Source: Paulownia fortunei
Taxonomy: Eukaryota > Streptophyta > Magnoliopsida > Lamiales > Paulowniaceae
Direction: 5' to 3'
DNA: 64,000 bases
Assembly (NCBI GenBank): GCA_019321725.1
Contig: CM033118.1
Location: forward strand, 10,256,071 to 10,320,070
Each line of letters opens with the position of its first letter. Position 1 is the stretch's first letter. The notes below the pieces were generated by a model. The model worked only from the letters and a program-made list of their open reading frames with translations. It was not told the origin of the DNA and searched no databases. Of this stretch, positions 21,000 to 32,775 are shown piece by piece. A program made the position numbers and the translations under genes.

Positions 21000-23900
21000 C
21001 CTTGGAGATGTGAAAAAGGCACTAGATTTGAAATAGTCTATTAAATTGATGCACTTATAAAACATTGGATGAGTGAGTAGAATTGTCCATCTTCATGTAA
21101 GAGACCTTTAAGACATAGGTCATGTTTGTGATGTGATTGCCATAAGGTAATTTTTCTTATACTTCTTCCATGATTTTTTATTTTAATTATATTATGGCAT
21201 GTGAGGTTAGGACGATGACTGTATTAGCTGGAGGAGGCTTTATTGGCTAACTCATTAAGGTCAACCTCCCTTTGCACAATTTTTTTTAGTGGGAAAAGCC
21301 TGCTGAAAAAAGAAAGAGGGCTACTTATTCTCTAGAGTTAGTCCCCTAAAACGAGTGCAAACTTACGAGTGTTGTGAGGCATTAAATAGTTAATTCTATT
21401 TTCCTTTCTTTGCTATTCATGCTATAAGCTAGTACACTCGAACTCTCACTAGTCAGAAGCGCCAAATTGTTTAGAGTGATTATTGACAGAGGTAGAGAAC
21501 CACAAGGAATATGAACATTGAGGTTCAAAATACTAAAAGCAAATGAGAATAACATGTCTAAATAGTTTAAACACGTGTGAGAAAATGGAATTACAATTTA
21601 ATGGATGATTCTAAATATTTTTCAACTAAACAAGCCTGTGAAGAGTGATGAATCAAACACTTCAAAATAACTCGATTGATATGATGGCAAAAATTGATTA
21701 GTATCTCAATTAGGATGATGCAATCTTGATTGCAGCCTACATAATAAAAATTGGGTCTCCAAGTGAATTCTCCAACCTTCAATGAGTTATGATGTGGCAA
21801 CAAGCCCAATTAGTGGGTTTTATGCCTATTTAAGTTCAAGAAGCTATGTTCTCAAAAGTGATGAACACCTTGATGGAGAAATTATAGAAATTATGTAGCA
21901 CTATGTAGATTTACTCATGAAGGAATCACGAGCATATGAGAAGTTAAATAAAATCTTGTACTATATGAGTTGTAAGATCCTTGAGAGATACTCAATTTTC
22001 TAGCGAGGATGATGTATTTGAAACTTATCTAGCAATCGATGGGATAGTGGGAGTGACTCTAAGTCAGTAAGAGTGTCTCACTTGAAAATAACTCTCATAT
22101 TCCACAAGTTAGAAGAAGTGCACATGAGTTGTTCCCCATCGTCTATATTAGATTAAGTAGGTATCCTTCATGACTACTTTTGTGGATGTTGATGAGTCAA
22201 CTTAGACTTTTGACTTCACTTGATGCTTTAAGGGAATAGCTGTAATGTATGAAAAGATAAGCCTAATGACTAAGAACAAAGTCTATAGCTAGTTGATCTT
22301 ACGTCTGGGTACAAGATAATTAGAAACATGTGGTTTCTAGAGGTCAAGTGCAAAGTAGATGGGTTGATTAACATCTGTATATATCAACTAAGGGCAAAAT
22401 GTTCACATCTAATTGTGGAGTGTAAATTGTTTTTGAGATGTTCTCCCTAAATGGTGGGATTGCCTCAATTCGCCAAGATGCTATTAGTTATTGCCATTTT
22501 TGCCTAGGTTTGTCCTGGATGATTGAGGTTGATATATATAAATGAAGAGTGGACGATGAGATCTATGTGGATCGCCTAATGGATTCAAGAAGTGGGGCAA
22601 GAGCATAAAGATTGATGATCGAGAAGCTCTATTTGTAACTTGAATTATCGTCCAAATAGTGGTGCTATCAATTTCATCAAGCTATCACTCTGGTAGGCTT
22701 ACTATGGTCAAGCAAGATCACTGAATATACGTCAACATAAATAAAAGAATTTAATTTTCACATATTTAGGCAATAATGTGATAGCTAGAAGAGACATGAA
22801 GGTGTCTCCACTTAGTAATGGTTGTCCTTTATATTTGAATGGATATAGGAAAAGTAGATGTATACTTAGTATTGTGATACTGAATTTTTGTGTGCATCTG
22901 ACCAATTCTATTAATACATCATGGTTAAAGATTATGTTCTTAGTTAGATTGAAATACCTTAAGATGAAAGAAGAAAAGAAATGATATCTATGCTTGATAA
23001 TTAGATTATTGGTGAGTAGATACCAAAGTGATCATTGACATAATAATGTGATGCTGTCAAATGGATACTTAGATATCTTAATAGAGTGGTCTGAGATTTG
23101 TTGGAGGCAATCTAGTATTTTCAAAGGATGTGCATTGTGCGCACACTTGTGAGGCTATCGTTATCTTTGTGATAATAAAGACACTTTAATGGAGTATGCT
23201 TTGGGTGCCAAGTATTGTTGGAAGACTAAACATACTTATACCAATCATCCCTTCACTTAAGAGAGTATTACGCATAATTAAATTATTCTCAGGCATATTT
23301 CTACGAGCGGTTTGATCGTTTATCTCTTGCCTTTATATGGAGATATGCTCCAAAGGCATGTGAGTAGTACGGGATTATGTAGAATTTGATTTTTGTAGCC
23401 GATGAGAACATGTTGTGATTAATGAGTTATATTTATATTCTCATTATGAGTTTGGTACTAGATTTATGAGTTGTCACCAGGATTGGATTGACCCTCTCAC
23501 ACGGGTAATCGCCTTAGCGTTGTGATAGCGAGCAGGATGAAACTTAAAGATCATGTCGCATAATTGAGGTTTGTAAATGATCGTCTTTGCGCTTTAAGCA
23601 TCGAAGAAGGTTAATATATATAACTAAGAGTCACCTTAGCTTGGAGGACAAGATGAGATTAGAGTTGATCAATTATGAAGAAGTATGTCCAAACTTCATA
23701 ATAACCATGTTCTTTACTGAATGTGCGAACTGCAAGAAGGCATTTTGGAGAGTGACTTATGGTGGTGCGTAGGTCAGGCGCTTGGAGAGCGATTGGAGTT
23801 AGGTTTATATGGTGTTTAGAGCATGACATGCCCAAATTGAGTGGGAGCACCATCATAGCATGTATTCATACTACATGTGCTTTGAGATAACCTCCTATGG

Positions 23901-24440
23901 AAAGTGACTTAATGGGTCTCTACTTCGTCACTGTGTGAGCCCATATTACTTTTTGTACCTTTTGGGACTCTAGATTTTGTCATGAGGTGTAAGTTTGATG
24001 ACACTACTTTATCATGTTTCCAATGGCCATGCATGATTCGATCTATTGGAGCATGTTTAGGAAAGCTATCATGACTAAGTTGATTGGCTTGAGAGGCCGA
24101 GAAAGAACTAAATTGGTAACATACTTATGTTCTATGGTTCATAACCGAGTGACTATGTCAAAATATGTTTGACTAGTCGTGAATATAGATATATATTTGA
24201 GTAGGTCGAACATGCTCTATTATTTTATTGACGGATCTAGAGATGTTTGATTAGGTGTGAGCACTTAGTTTGAGGTACACAACAAGCTATTGAGTTGTAG
24301 GGTTATGTTAGTTTGGTGAGGACTTAATATAACTCTCCTCACCTGTGCTTTCTCACTTGGTTGCATACCTCATTTTCTATATAAAGGAATGATGTGAGAT
24401 TGAGAAATTATATGATGATGAGATTTAAGGAGATCGAGTC
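21000..24440 (+). pseudogene. Degraded copia pol of element D
   Basis: Most of this stretch has stops in all frames. Two parts are legible. At about 22266-22420 there is the copia RT N terminus, MTKNKV, then NMWFLEVKCKVDGLINI and LRAKC, matching the KWVFK-K-DG-ARLVAKG pattern. At about 23000-23090 VSRYQS and DAVKWILRYLN are the RT-RNase H junction block. The catalytic YVDD box was not found, nor integrase with confidence. 23120-24440 holds no domain that I recognise. Confidence 0.6.
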
Positions 24441-24445
24441 AAATA

Positions 24446-24460
24446 TGTATAAGTGAGAGA
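24446..24460 (+). other. Polypurine tract of element D
   Basis: GTATAAGTGAGAGA precedes the 3' LTR start TGTTGGAAATTAG at 24461, as expected for copia elements. Confidence 0.6.
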
Positions 24461-24896
24461 TGTTGGAAATTAGATCGAGTTTATGACCCTTGACCCAATT
24501 GGCATCCACATTAGTTAGATGTCTCCACAATTTAAGTGAGATTGAGTTTCCTAATTGGACTGGAATTCTTCCTTGAGTAGGAATATATATCTCTAATCCC
24601 CATCCAACAGAAGGTGTGTGACCAAATGTAATTCTCCCAAAAACTCTCTCTATATTCTCTCAATTCTTTTTCTCTCTCAGTCTTTTTTGGAGAATCACCA
24701 TAGACTCCAAGGATTTGAGGTGTGTAATTAAGTGAATAACTCTACTAGTTATTCACCACTAATGAGAAATATATATTCGTGGTTCGATCAAAAAAAGGTT
24801 GGTAGACGAGGTTGATTCGGAATACGTGGATCGACAATCTGCTGTGTATAGGTATACCCGATCCACTTATTATATATTGTTGTTAATATTCTTACA
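24461..24896 (+). repeat. 3' LTR of element D
   Basis: 436 bases from TGTTGGAAATTAGATCGAG to ATATTCTTACA. It matches the outer parts of 15881-18529 and shows the uninterrupted sequence at the C insertion point (ATATATATCTCTAATCCCCA, near 24584). Confidence 0.9.
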
Positions 24897-25120
24897 TTTA
24901 TGATACGAAACAATAGAAGCCTCCAATTCATTACTGTGAAAATACCAAATTTTATTATTGATTTTTGACACAACATGATCAAAATCGAGTTCCGCAATAA
25001 GTCATTTTCCACCTTCTGAAGTTTCACTTTTGGTCAAGAAATACTAAGATGTGGGACTTTAGATTTTGTTCTAAGTCTTTGTGCGATATTTCATGTTACT
25101 AGGAATATATATATATATGT
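24897..25120 (-). pseudogene. LINE endonuclease, upstream part
   Basis: On the - strand, AELDFDHVVSKINNKIWYFH then SNELEASIVSYHK (about 24990-24900) resembles the central part of L1 endonucleases. It leads directly into VTFVYDKC at 15845. This places the D insertion within the endonuclease domain. 25028-25120 is AT-rich and shows nothing more; element E then interrupts. Confidence 0.65.
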
Positions 25121-25125
25121 ATATA

Positions 25126-25843
25126 TGATGAAGTTAAAAATTCTAGCAACTATCAAGAAAATCTTAATTGAATAATTGTACTTAATACGAGTAAGTTTTG
25201 TGTTGAATTAACCTAGAAAGTATTGGGGAATGCTCAGCATAAATACTCCAATGCTTAAATTAGTAAGAATAACAGAAGCCTCAATCAATCAATTAAGAAA
25301 AATCTATGTTTGTTCAATGTGTGTGTGTGTGTGTAAAACTGTAAAAACCATACCTTGAATCTCATTTTATAGTAGTGTATATACAGTAGTTGAATTATGA
25401 AAGAATTTTATTACATTGCGGGGATAAGGCCAATCTTTAGGAAGAGATAGGGTCAATCCCTTAAAATCTTGCTTACCGATATAGAGTAATTTTTTTCCTT
25501 TTTAGAACTTTGATAATACCCATTTGTTTACATTCATTCTTAGTCCGAGCTTATCACTTCAAACTATACAACTTGAACATACTAGGTCAAGAATACCAGC
25601 TTATATATATATTTATAAAGCATTTAAAGCAGACCCAAACTACTCCAGCTCGGATATACCCAAATCGATGGGGCAGATCTAAGCCATATTCAGCTCGACT
25701 AAGCCATTTACTCTTAGTGGCTAATCAACCCATTACCACTTAAGAGTCATAAAAATGAATAAGACTTGACAATCTTTAATATTCAGCTCAGATTTTGGCC
25801 TTAAAAGGCCCATTAGGCATGTGGTCAATTCCAAACTACATAA
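25126..25843 (-). repeat. 3' LTR of element E
   Basis: 718 bases, matching 35484-36185. It contains a (GT)8 run at 25319-25334, where the partner LTR has about four GT units. Confidence 0.92.
25319..25334 (+). repeat. (GT)8 microsatellite in LTR E
   Basis: Eight GT units; the same place in the other LTR (near 35681) has about four. Slippage since insertion is likely. Confidence 0.9.
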
Positions 25844-25862
25844 ATTAGCCCCCCTACTCTGT
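25844..25862 (-). other. Polypurine tract of element E
   Basis: On the - strand, CAGAGTAGGGGGGCTAAT runs into the 3' LTR. Its position and purine content fit plus-strand priming. Confidence 0.75.
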
Positions 25863-26233
25863 TTAAGCAGATGTTGATTTAACAAAGTAATAAAGTATGA
25901 ATCTGAGCTAGAGTGGCTCTTTTGCAGCATCCTTTAGTATGCTTTGTAATTCACGCTTATTCTGATGCATGAAATCCCGCGCTTAATTTGAATCTGCAAA
26001 AGGCAACAATAGTTTCAACTGCCCAGCTACCCATACACGCGTTCATCATCCACACTTTATATGTCTATTCATTAAATAAACTGATCTAGTCCTTACACGT
26101 GGAGTATGCATCGACGGTACCAATCAAAATATCCCTTCAACTTCCTCTCAAATTACGTAAAAGACTTCTTCTTTATCACTGCTACACTTTTTTCACTTTG
26201 ATTTTCACACAAAGAAAACTCTAGTTTTTTACA

Positions 26234-29023
26234 ATGAGCTTCCAAGCGTTCATTTCTAGCCATCTCCAGTCTTCTCTTCTGGTTATCTCCATCATTCACA
26301 TCTTACCTTCGACTACATGGGTACGAATTTGTACCTTTTCTTTTAATTCTGCAATTGCATAATCACCTTCTTTTTAGGTTTCCCTTTTTTCAACTATTTC
26401 TCTTTTTATCTATTAATCCCTTATACACTTTTTCAAATCTTAGTCATGTATGACTCAGCTGATACTAGATCCATAAGTTCAATAGGGGGTTTTTTAATCT
26501 TCTCATCCCCTTCCATGAGATCCGAGAATAGTCCCCCTGATTCTTCTTCCGACCAATCCAACGAATGCTCTATTCTTATAGATTCTCCACATCGTGACTC
26601 TGAAGCTGAACAACCAGTCAGACTACTCGTCCCTGTACATCTGCTACTTTACCCTTGAATCCTCTTTCTACACCCATCTCTCTTATTCCAGTAGCTATTC
26701 CAGTAGAAACTATAACAATAGCTGCTTTGCCCGGTACTTTGCCTTCTCTAGAACTCCTTCCTTCTAAGGTGTCCCGTCAAACCTTGGAAGAATTATGTTT
26801 CAATTTTAGCATCCCCAATGATTTTGTCTTTCTAGAGCCATGACACGATTAGAGACCAAATTTATCTCTTACCAGTTACCTAGCATTCTTTCTAGATCAG
26901 CTAGAGGCTGGTCTATGTTTTCCAATCCATCAACTTTTCATTGATATTTCTACCAAATTTAAGATCCCCTTAAACCAATTTGTCCCAAATACTTTTCGCA
27001 CAATGCCCATCTTTGCCATGGTGATTGCCAATAACAAAACTGAGCCTTCAGCCGATCTTTTTCATTTTTATATCAAGTCAGAACTTCAGGTCCTAGCCAA
27101 TTCTATCTCACTTCCCGAAGTTCAGCCAAGTTTTTGGCGGGAGCCCCCTCTTTCATAAAAAAATTAAAGACTAGGTATTTCTTTGTTTCCAACCCCCATC
27201 CATGGGGTTTTCCTACTACCTTGGTTTTGAAGACTCCCAAGCAAGACAAAATTGATAAATATGAGCTCGTCCTCCAGCTTTCATGAGGCTTCTTACTGGG
27301 CTTAATGACAAGATTTATGATGTTATCAAGCTGACAGAATCTTTCTCTCTTCTTTACAATTTTAGGTTGAGCCTACTCAGAGTCAATCTTTCTCGGGTAT
27401 TAGGTACACCTCATATTTTTTATTTTGTTTATTCTCATACTTAACTGTTTAATGCTTCTATCACTTGCAGATCCTTACTTTGGCAAGATGTTGTGCGATC
27501 TTGAGGATCAATAAGAAATTACGGTTGCTCAACCAGAGATAATTTTTCATCTACTCAATCGTCTACCAATCTTGCTAGTTCTTCACCCGCTCTAGCCATC
27601 GCTACTCCCGACCAAACCCTCCCACTTAACTATTGGCTTGTATGGCATTCCACTCTGAGTGCCCTATCTTTTAACGTGGCTAACCTAGAGACTAAGTTGA
27701 ATTGGTTGCATCATCCCACTCCACTAGTGAGTCATTTAGGCAGAGGCAAAAGGCCCATGCCTGAGAAAACTTCAAAATCTACCCTGCCAAAAAATTAAAG
27801 ACTACTAAGTCTATTTCTGCACCAAAGAGAAATATTCCCCTTTAATCTATTATGGAAAATAAAAATGGGACTGTTTTCCTCTCTTATCTATAAAACTTTA
27901 TTCCTCCTTAAGACACAGAGATTATCAGTCAATTAACTAACTCCTAAAAACTTAACTACGTAGCTCTCCACCATTCCAAGGTATGCTTATTGTAGATTAT
28001 ATTCAGCAAAACTTGAAAATATGTATTCTTATTTGATTGTATATATCATTTTCAGACAATTGTTGCCGAGCTTCTTTCTAAATAGGAGGCTGGAACTTAT
28101 TCTCCTGCTATCATAGCTGAGAATTCCTCCTTGAAACAAGAATTGATAGTTACAAGAGCAACTATTGAGTAGCAATAACAAGATCTGGCCATCCTAGAGA
28201 AAAAGGCTAAACTAATTGCAACCAAAAAAGCCTTATATGAATCTAGGATCTCTCAGCTAGAAACTAAATACAAGGCTGTTGAAAATGAAAACTGTCGCCT
28301 TATGCTTTCAGTACAAGAGAGGGAGTTCGAGCTCAGGGCAAATGGGCACCAGCTCGGCTATGATCAAGGAGTAAAAGCAGGCTATGACAAAGGAGTTAAA
28401 GATAGGCACTATGACTATCTTAGGTCCTTAGACAGATAAGAATTTATGCAGATCTACTATCGTGAGATCCAGTCCAGCTCCCTTAAGTCAAAAGCTTATC
28501 TGGCTAAACTTACTCCAACAGCATTGGAATATTATCATTACTGCTTTTGGTATACTAGAGAGCAAGCTAGGGAGCAAGCTTTTATGGGCAATCTGGACCA
28601 CAAGACCCCTCTCCGCGCAACTCCTCCTCCTAAAGGTTGGGAGGGTAACCCCGTGAAGCTATGAATCATCCCTAGTGGGAATCTACTACCAAAATGGCTC
28701 TTCATGCCATCTAGAAGGTCCGAGCATCCAGCTCTACTCAAAGGTCAGAAGTTGTGCAGGTTGCTATTCGATCAGCCCTTGCTCCACCAGCATTAGATTC
28801 TTTAGCTCCAACAGCGCCTGCTCCACTAGCATTAGATTCTTCACCTCTAACAGCCCCTACTCAAATAGTTTATGCTCCTTCTACTCACATACCTAAACAA
28901 CTAGTTAGAACAGAAGAGGGAGAAGTAGATGATAGGGCTTTAGAGTCCTTTGTAGAGGACCTAGAGAATAAATCTCAAGTAGGTGAGGATGGAGATGCTC
29001 TGATCCATCCCATTTCTATATGA
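26234..29023 (+). pseudogene. Antisense reading frame (aORF) of Tat element E, coiled-coil protein, broken
   Basis: A gene-like stretch lies opposite to the element's sense strand. Extra ORFs, some antisense, are known from Tat elements; the function is unknown. Parts in order: ATG at 26234 (MSFQAFISSHLQSS); a Ser/Pro-rich segment 26446-26830; LAFFLDQLEAGLCFPIHQLF and KIPLNQFVPNTFRTM at about 26880-27005, resembling a domain of plant transposon-associated proteins; an E/K-rich coiled coil with SLKQELIV, LEKKAKLIATKKAL and SQLETKYKAVENENC (28130-28300); GYDQGVKAGYDKGVKDRHYD at 28360-28420; YYREIQSSSLKSKAYLAKLT from 28455; then a Pro/Ala-rich, acidic tail ending at 29023. GTACGA at 26319 and some frame breaks could mark introns or simple decay. 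Confidence 0.6.
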
Positions 29024-29264
29024 GATGTAATTTCATTTCATCAAATAAAAGAATTTTATCATTATCAGTTCTTATAGCATTAAAGACTATATTATTTGAT
29101 AAAAAATTAACTCAGGCAAAACATGCCAAGTACATTTGTATTAACTTACTCAGATCATCCATCATTCCAATAGATCATCATACTCTTCATAAGTTCGTCA
29201 GCCAGATCGGAAGGCCAGCATATTTGAGCATGCCTGTATAAAACAAAAGCTTATGCCCTCTGTG

Positions 29265-29815
29265 GTTGAGGTCGACTGATCGAGCACAACCCATCTAATT
29301 AAAATCTTTCGCCCATCATCACAAAGAGGTCAATGGACTGAGTATAACCTTTAATATTAAAGGATTTTGCCCGTCATTGTATGGAGGTCGGCGGACCGAA
29401 CATAACCTTTAATATCAAAGGTTTTTGCCCATTATCATAGGGAGGTCAATGGACCGAGCACAATCCTAAATATCAAAGGTTTTCCTATCATCGTAGGGAG
29501 GTCGGTGGACCAAGCAGAATCATTAATATCAAAGGCTTTCTTGCCCATTATCATAGGGAGATCGGCAGACCGATCACAACCTTTAATATCAACGACTTTT
29601 GCCCGTCATCATAGGGAGGTCGGTGAATCGTGCACAACCCTAAATATCAAAGGCTTTTGTCCATCATAGTAGGGAGGTCGGCAGACCAAGTACAACCCTA
29701 AATATCAAAGGTTTTTGCCCGTCATCATAGAGAGGTTGGCGAACCGAGCACAACCCTAAATATCAATAGCTTTTGTCCATCATCGTAGGGAGGTCGGCGG
29801 ACCGAGCACAACCCT
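29265..29815 (+). repeat. Tandem repeat, ~58-bp unit, about ten copies, in 3' UTR of element E
   Basis: Each unit contains GGAGGTCGGCGGACCGAGCA, then CAACCCTAAATATCAAAGGC and TTTTGCCCGTCATCATAG. The GAGGTCNG core recurs near 29267, 29324, 29382, 29442, 29500, 29560, 29618, 29677, 29735 and 29790. The core GGTCGGCGGACC is a near palindrome. Tandem repeats in this place are known in Tat and Ogre elements and have been proposed to give rise to satellites. Confidence 0.92.
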
Positions 29816-29999
29816 TTTTCACAAAATATCATGTTAATCCTCAAAAAATCATTTCATTCATTCATTACTCAAAATTTTTGCATTACAAAAAGAAACACAA
29901 AAACTTTACTCAAAATTTTTACATTACAAAAAGAAACATAAAAACTTCTAAAATTCTAACCTAAGTATAGAATTTTTGTATGTGATAAATATTCCATGG

Positions 30000-31200
30000 T
30001 CGAGAAAGTTTTCATCATTCCATTGCTTCAAGTTCATATGCACCTCCAGCTAGGACCTTTACAATCTTGTACGGTCTTTCCTAATTAGCTTCCAACTTTT
30101 TTGTGGCTTTCAATGCATCTGCTTGGTGTAATACCAAGTTGCCCACTTGGAATTGTCATTATTTTACTGTCAAGTTATAACCTGCTTGCACCCTACTTTT
30201 ATATGCTTCCATTCGAGTGCATGCTTGATCCCTATGCTCATCAATTACGTCCAGATTTTTTCTCATCAATATTTTATTTCGTTCTTCATCAAAATTTTGG
30301 ATCTTGTGCATTTCCATCCTGATCTCCACTGGAATCATTGCTTCAGCCCCATTTCTTCGGTTGTAGTTCAGGGACTAATGTGGTAAGCCCATAGGACTGA
30401 ACTTAACTCTTCAACCTATCATTTTCCTGATATATCCAGTCTAGCCTTGATGCCTTGTAAAATAATTTGGTTAATAACTTCAACTCGTCCATTTTCTTGT
30501 GGATGAACAATTGAGGTGAATCTCTGCTTGATCTTCATTTTTTCACACCAAGATCATATTTTGGCACCATTGAATTGGGTACCATTATCTGATATCAAGT
30601 TCCTTGGAACTCCATACCTACAACAGATATTTTTCCAAATGAACTTCATTACTTCCACTTTTGTTATTTTAGCTAGGGGCTCGGCCTCCACCTATTTGCT
30701 CAAATAATCAACTGCCACTATTAGAAATTTTCTTTACCCAAAGGCTAATGGAAAAGATCCCACAATATCTAATCCCCAATGTGCAGAAGGACAAGAAAAA
30801 ATCATCATGGTTAGCTCTTTTGCATGTTGGTGTATCAGTGAGGCATACCTTTAATATTTATCACACTTCATAATCATTTCACCCGCATCTCTATAAATGG
30901 TGGGCTAAAAATATCCTGCTCTCTAGACTTTCCTCACCAGGGCTCTACTTCCATAATAATCTCCACAAAACCCTTCGTGGATTTTCCTGAGAACATAACT
31001 TATTTCCTCCATCAATAAGCACCTCAAATAAGGCATGTTGAACATCCTCTTGTATAGAAGTTCTTCTATGATGCAAAACCACATTGCTCGCTTTGTATCT
31101 AAGTAGCCTCCTTCTTTCTTTGAGAAAGAGTTTATCCTTTAGGTATGATAGAATAAGTATTCTCCAGTCTTCTCTTTCCTCTATTACCATTACTTTTTTT
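30000..31200 (-). pseudogene. Integrase of element E, broken
   Basis: On the - strand, the N-terminal region EEREDWRILILSYLKD is near 31190, followed by LRYKASNVVLHHRR near 31100. The catalytic core reads HWGLDIVGSFPLAFG near 30780, VAVDYLSK and EAEPLAKIT near 30710, CCRYGVPRNLISDNGTQF near 30620 and QRFTSIVHPQENGRVEVIN near 30520. The C-terminal part has VGNLVLHQADALKATKK near 30130 and ERPYKIVKVLAGGAYELE near 30070. D,D,E-type positions look kept, but stops interrupt the frame. It ends about 180 bases from the tandem repeat. Confidence 0.85.
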
Positions 31201-31399
31201 AATGTTGTTATGCGATACAGACATTATAGTTATCCTTTAGGTCTTACAATCAACCATAAAGCTAGCCATTTTGGACAAATGATCTTCTTTGCTATTTGCG
31301 GATCAGGAATATGATATATTTCCACACAATCAAATTGTGACCTCAAAACTATAATTTGCTCTATATATTTCCCCTCCCTTTCTTCTTTTATTTCATATT

Positions 31400-32775
31400 A
31401 ACCTTCTACCTGCTAAGTCACAAGTCTAAAGTCTAAGTAGACCACTAGATGCCTTACTCCTAATTCTAAAGCTATCTTCAACCCTCTCAATAAGGCCTCG
31501 TACTTTACTTCATTTATTGGATGCTTTGAAGTGAAATTTAACTGCAAATTCCAGCTCGTCTCCTTTTGGGGTAGTTTAGACAATTCTAGCCCCACATCCC
31601 CCTATAGTAGTTGATCCATCTATATTTAACAACCACTTCGGATCTTGTTTTTCCTATCCAGTCAACTCCTGAATGAAATTTGCTAATTTCTGTGCCTTAA
31701 TTGCCAATATGGGTTGATAGTCAATGTCATATTTCCCCATTTCTATAGCCCAATTAATCATTCTTCCAAAGTATCAAGCTTGCCCAAAATATGAGTCATT
31801 GGCAAATTTGTGCGAATTACAACCTTATGCGATAAAAAATAAGGTCTTAGTCTCCTTACCGTAGTGACCAGAGCTAATCCTCTTTTCTCTATCTTAGAAT
31901 ATCTTTGTTTAGCTCTATGAAGTAATTTACTAACATAGTAAATTGATTTTTGTTAACTTTCTTTCTCTCTTAATAGGCCAGAACTAATAGCATGCTCCCC
32001 TACTAATAGAAACTCTTTCAGCTCGTCAAATGCATTTTAATATTTTTCTGTCTATTTAAATTTACATCCGTTTCTCAATATTTTGACGAAAAGAAAACTC
32101 CTATCAACTGATTTGGATATAAACCTACTCAATGCTACAATCTTTCCTGTAAGACACTGCACATCTCTGATCTTTGAAGGAGAATTCATATCTAGGATAG
32201 CTGAACCTTTGTGGGATTGACCTCGATTCCTCTTTCTATCACCATGTGTCACAAAAACTTTCCTAATTTGATTCTAAAAGAATACGTAGATGGGTTCAGT
32301 TTCATGCCATACTTTCTTAACACATCAAAGGTCTCTTTTAGATCAAAAACATGAGATTCTACTTAAACATTCTATCCACCAACCTCTGATAAGTGGCTCC
32401 GACATATTTCATAGTAGTAAATACCTTTCGAGGTGAGAAAACTAACTCTATTCTGATTTGTTGGATGAAGCATGATCTAATGATATCCCTAAGAAGCATC
32501 CATCATACTCAATAACTCACATCCTAAGGTAGAATCCACAAGTTGATCAATTCTAGGTAGAGGATAGTGGTCTTTTAGGCACGGATTTTATTTAAATCTT
32601 AAAAATCAATGCTCATCCTCCATTTTCCTACCCCTTTAGGAACCATAACAGCATTAGATAGCCAAACTGGAAATTGTATTTCACAAATATGACCAACTTC
32701 CAAAACTAATGTACCTCATTTTCTATAATTTTATCCTTTTCTGGACCAAAATATCTTCATTTCTACTTAATTGGC
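31400..32775 (-). pseudogene. Reverse transcriptase, RNase H and second (Tat-type) RNase H of element E
   Basis: On the - strand, RT begins after LNVDPTA (32778) with FPVWLSNAVMVPKGVGKWRM near 32680 and GATYQRLVDRMFK near 32400. Only about seven codons later comes the KETFDVL block, so the interval that should hold the YVDD box is deleted (about 32345-32375). RKVFVTHGDRKRNRG and MNSPSKIRDVQCLTGKIVAL, then SRFISKSVDRS, follow to 32080. The first RNase H is poorly kept (31700-32050). The second shows LQLNFTSKHPINEVKYEALL and RGLKIALELGVRHLVVYLD at 31550-31425, the extra RNase H specific to Tat elements. Confidence 0.85.

Larger units (their letters stand above)
15881..24896 (+). mobile_element. 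Ty1/copia retrotransposon (element D) inserted in the LINE
   Basis: The 5' LTR (15881-18529, interrupted) and 3' LTR (24461-24896) share sequence from GGATCGAGTTTA to GTTAATATTCTTA. Without the nested insertion the 5' LTR is 438 bases and the 3' LTR 436. A PBS TGGTATCAGAGCC follows the 5' LTR. The interior shows a worn zinc knuckle, RT and RNase H blocks in copia order. The element divides the LINE endonuclease. I see no matching 5-base TSD: flanks are ATTAC (left) and TTTAT (right). Coding remnants are very degraded, older than element A. Confidence 0.85.

Noticed and set aside
29265..29815. CRISPR-like appearance of regular repeats
   Set aside because: The whole ~58-base unit is repeated, with no unique spacers, and it lies in a plant retrotransposon 3' UTR. 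It is a tandem repeat.
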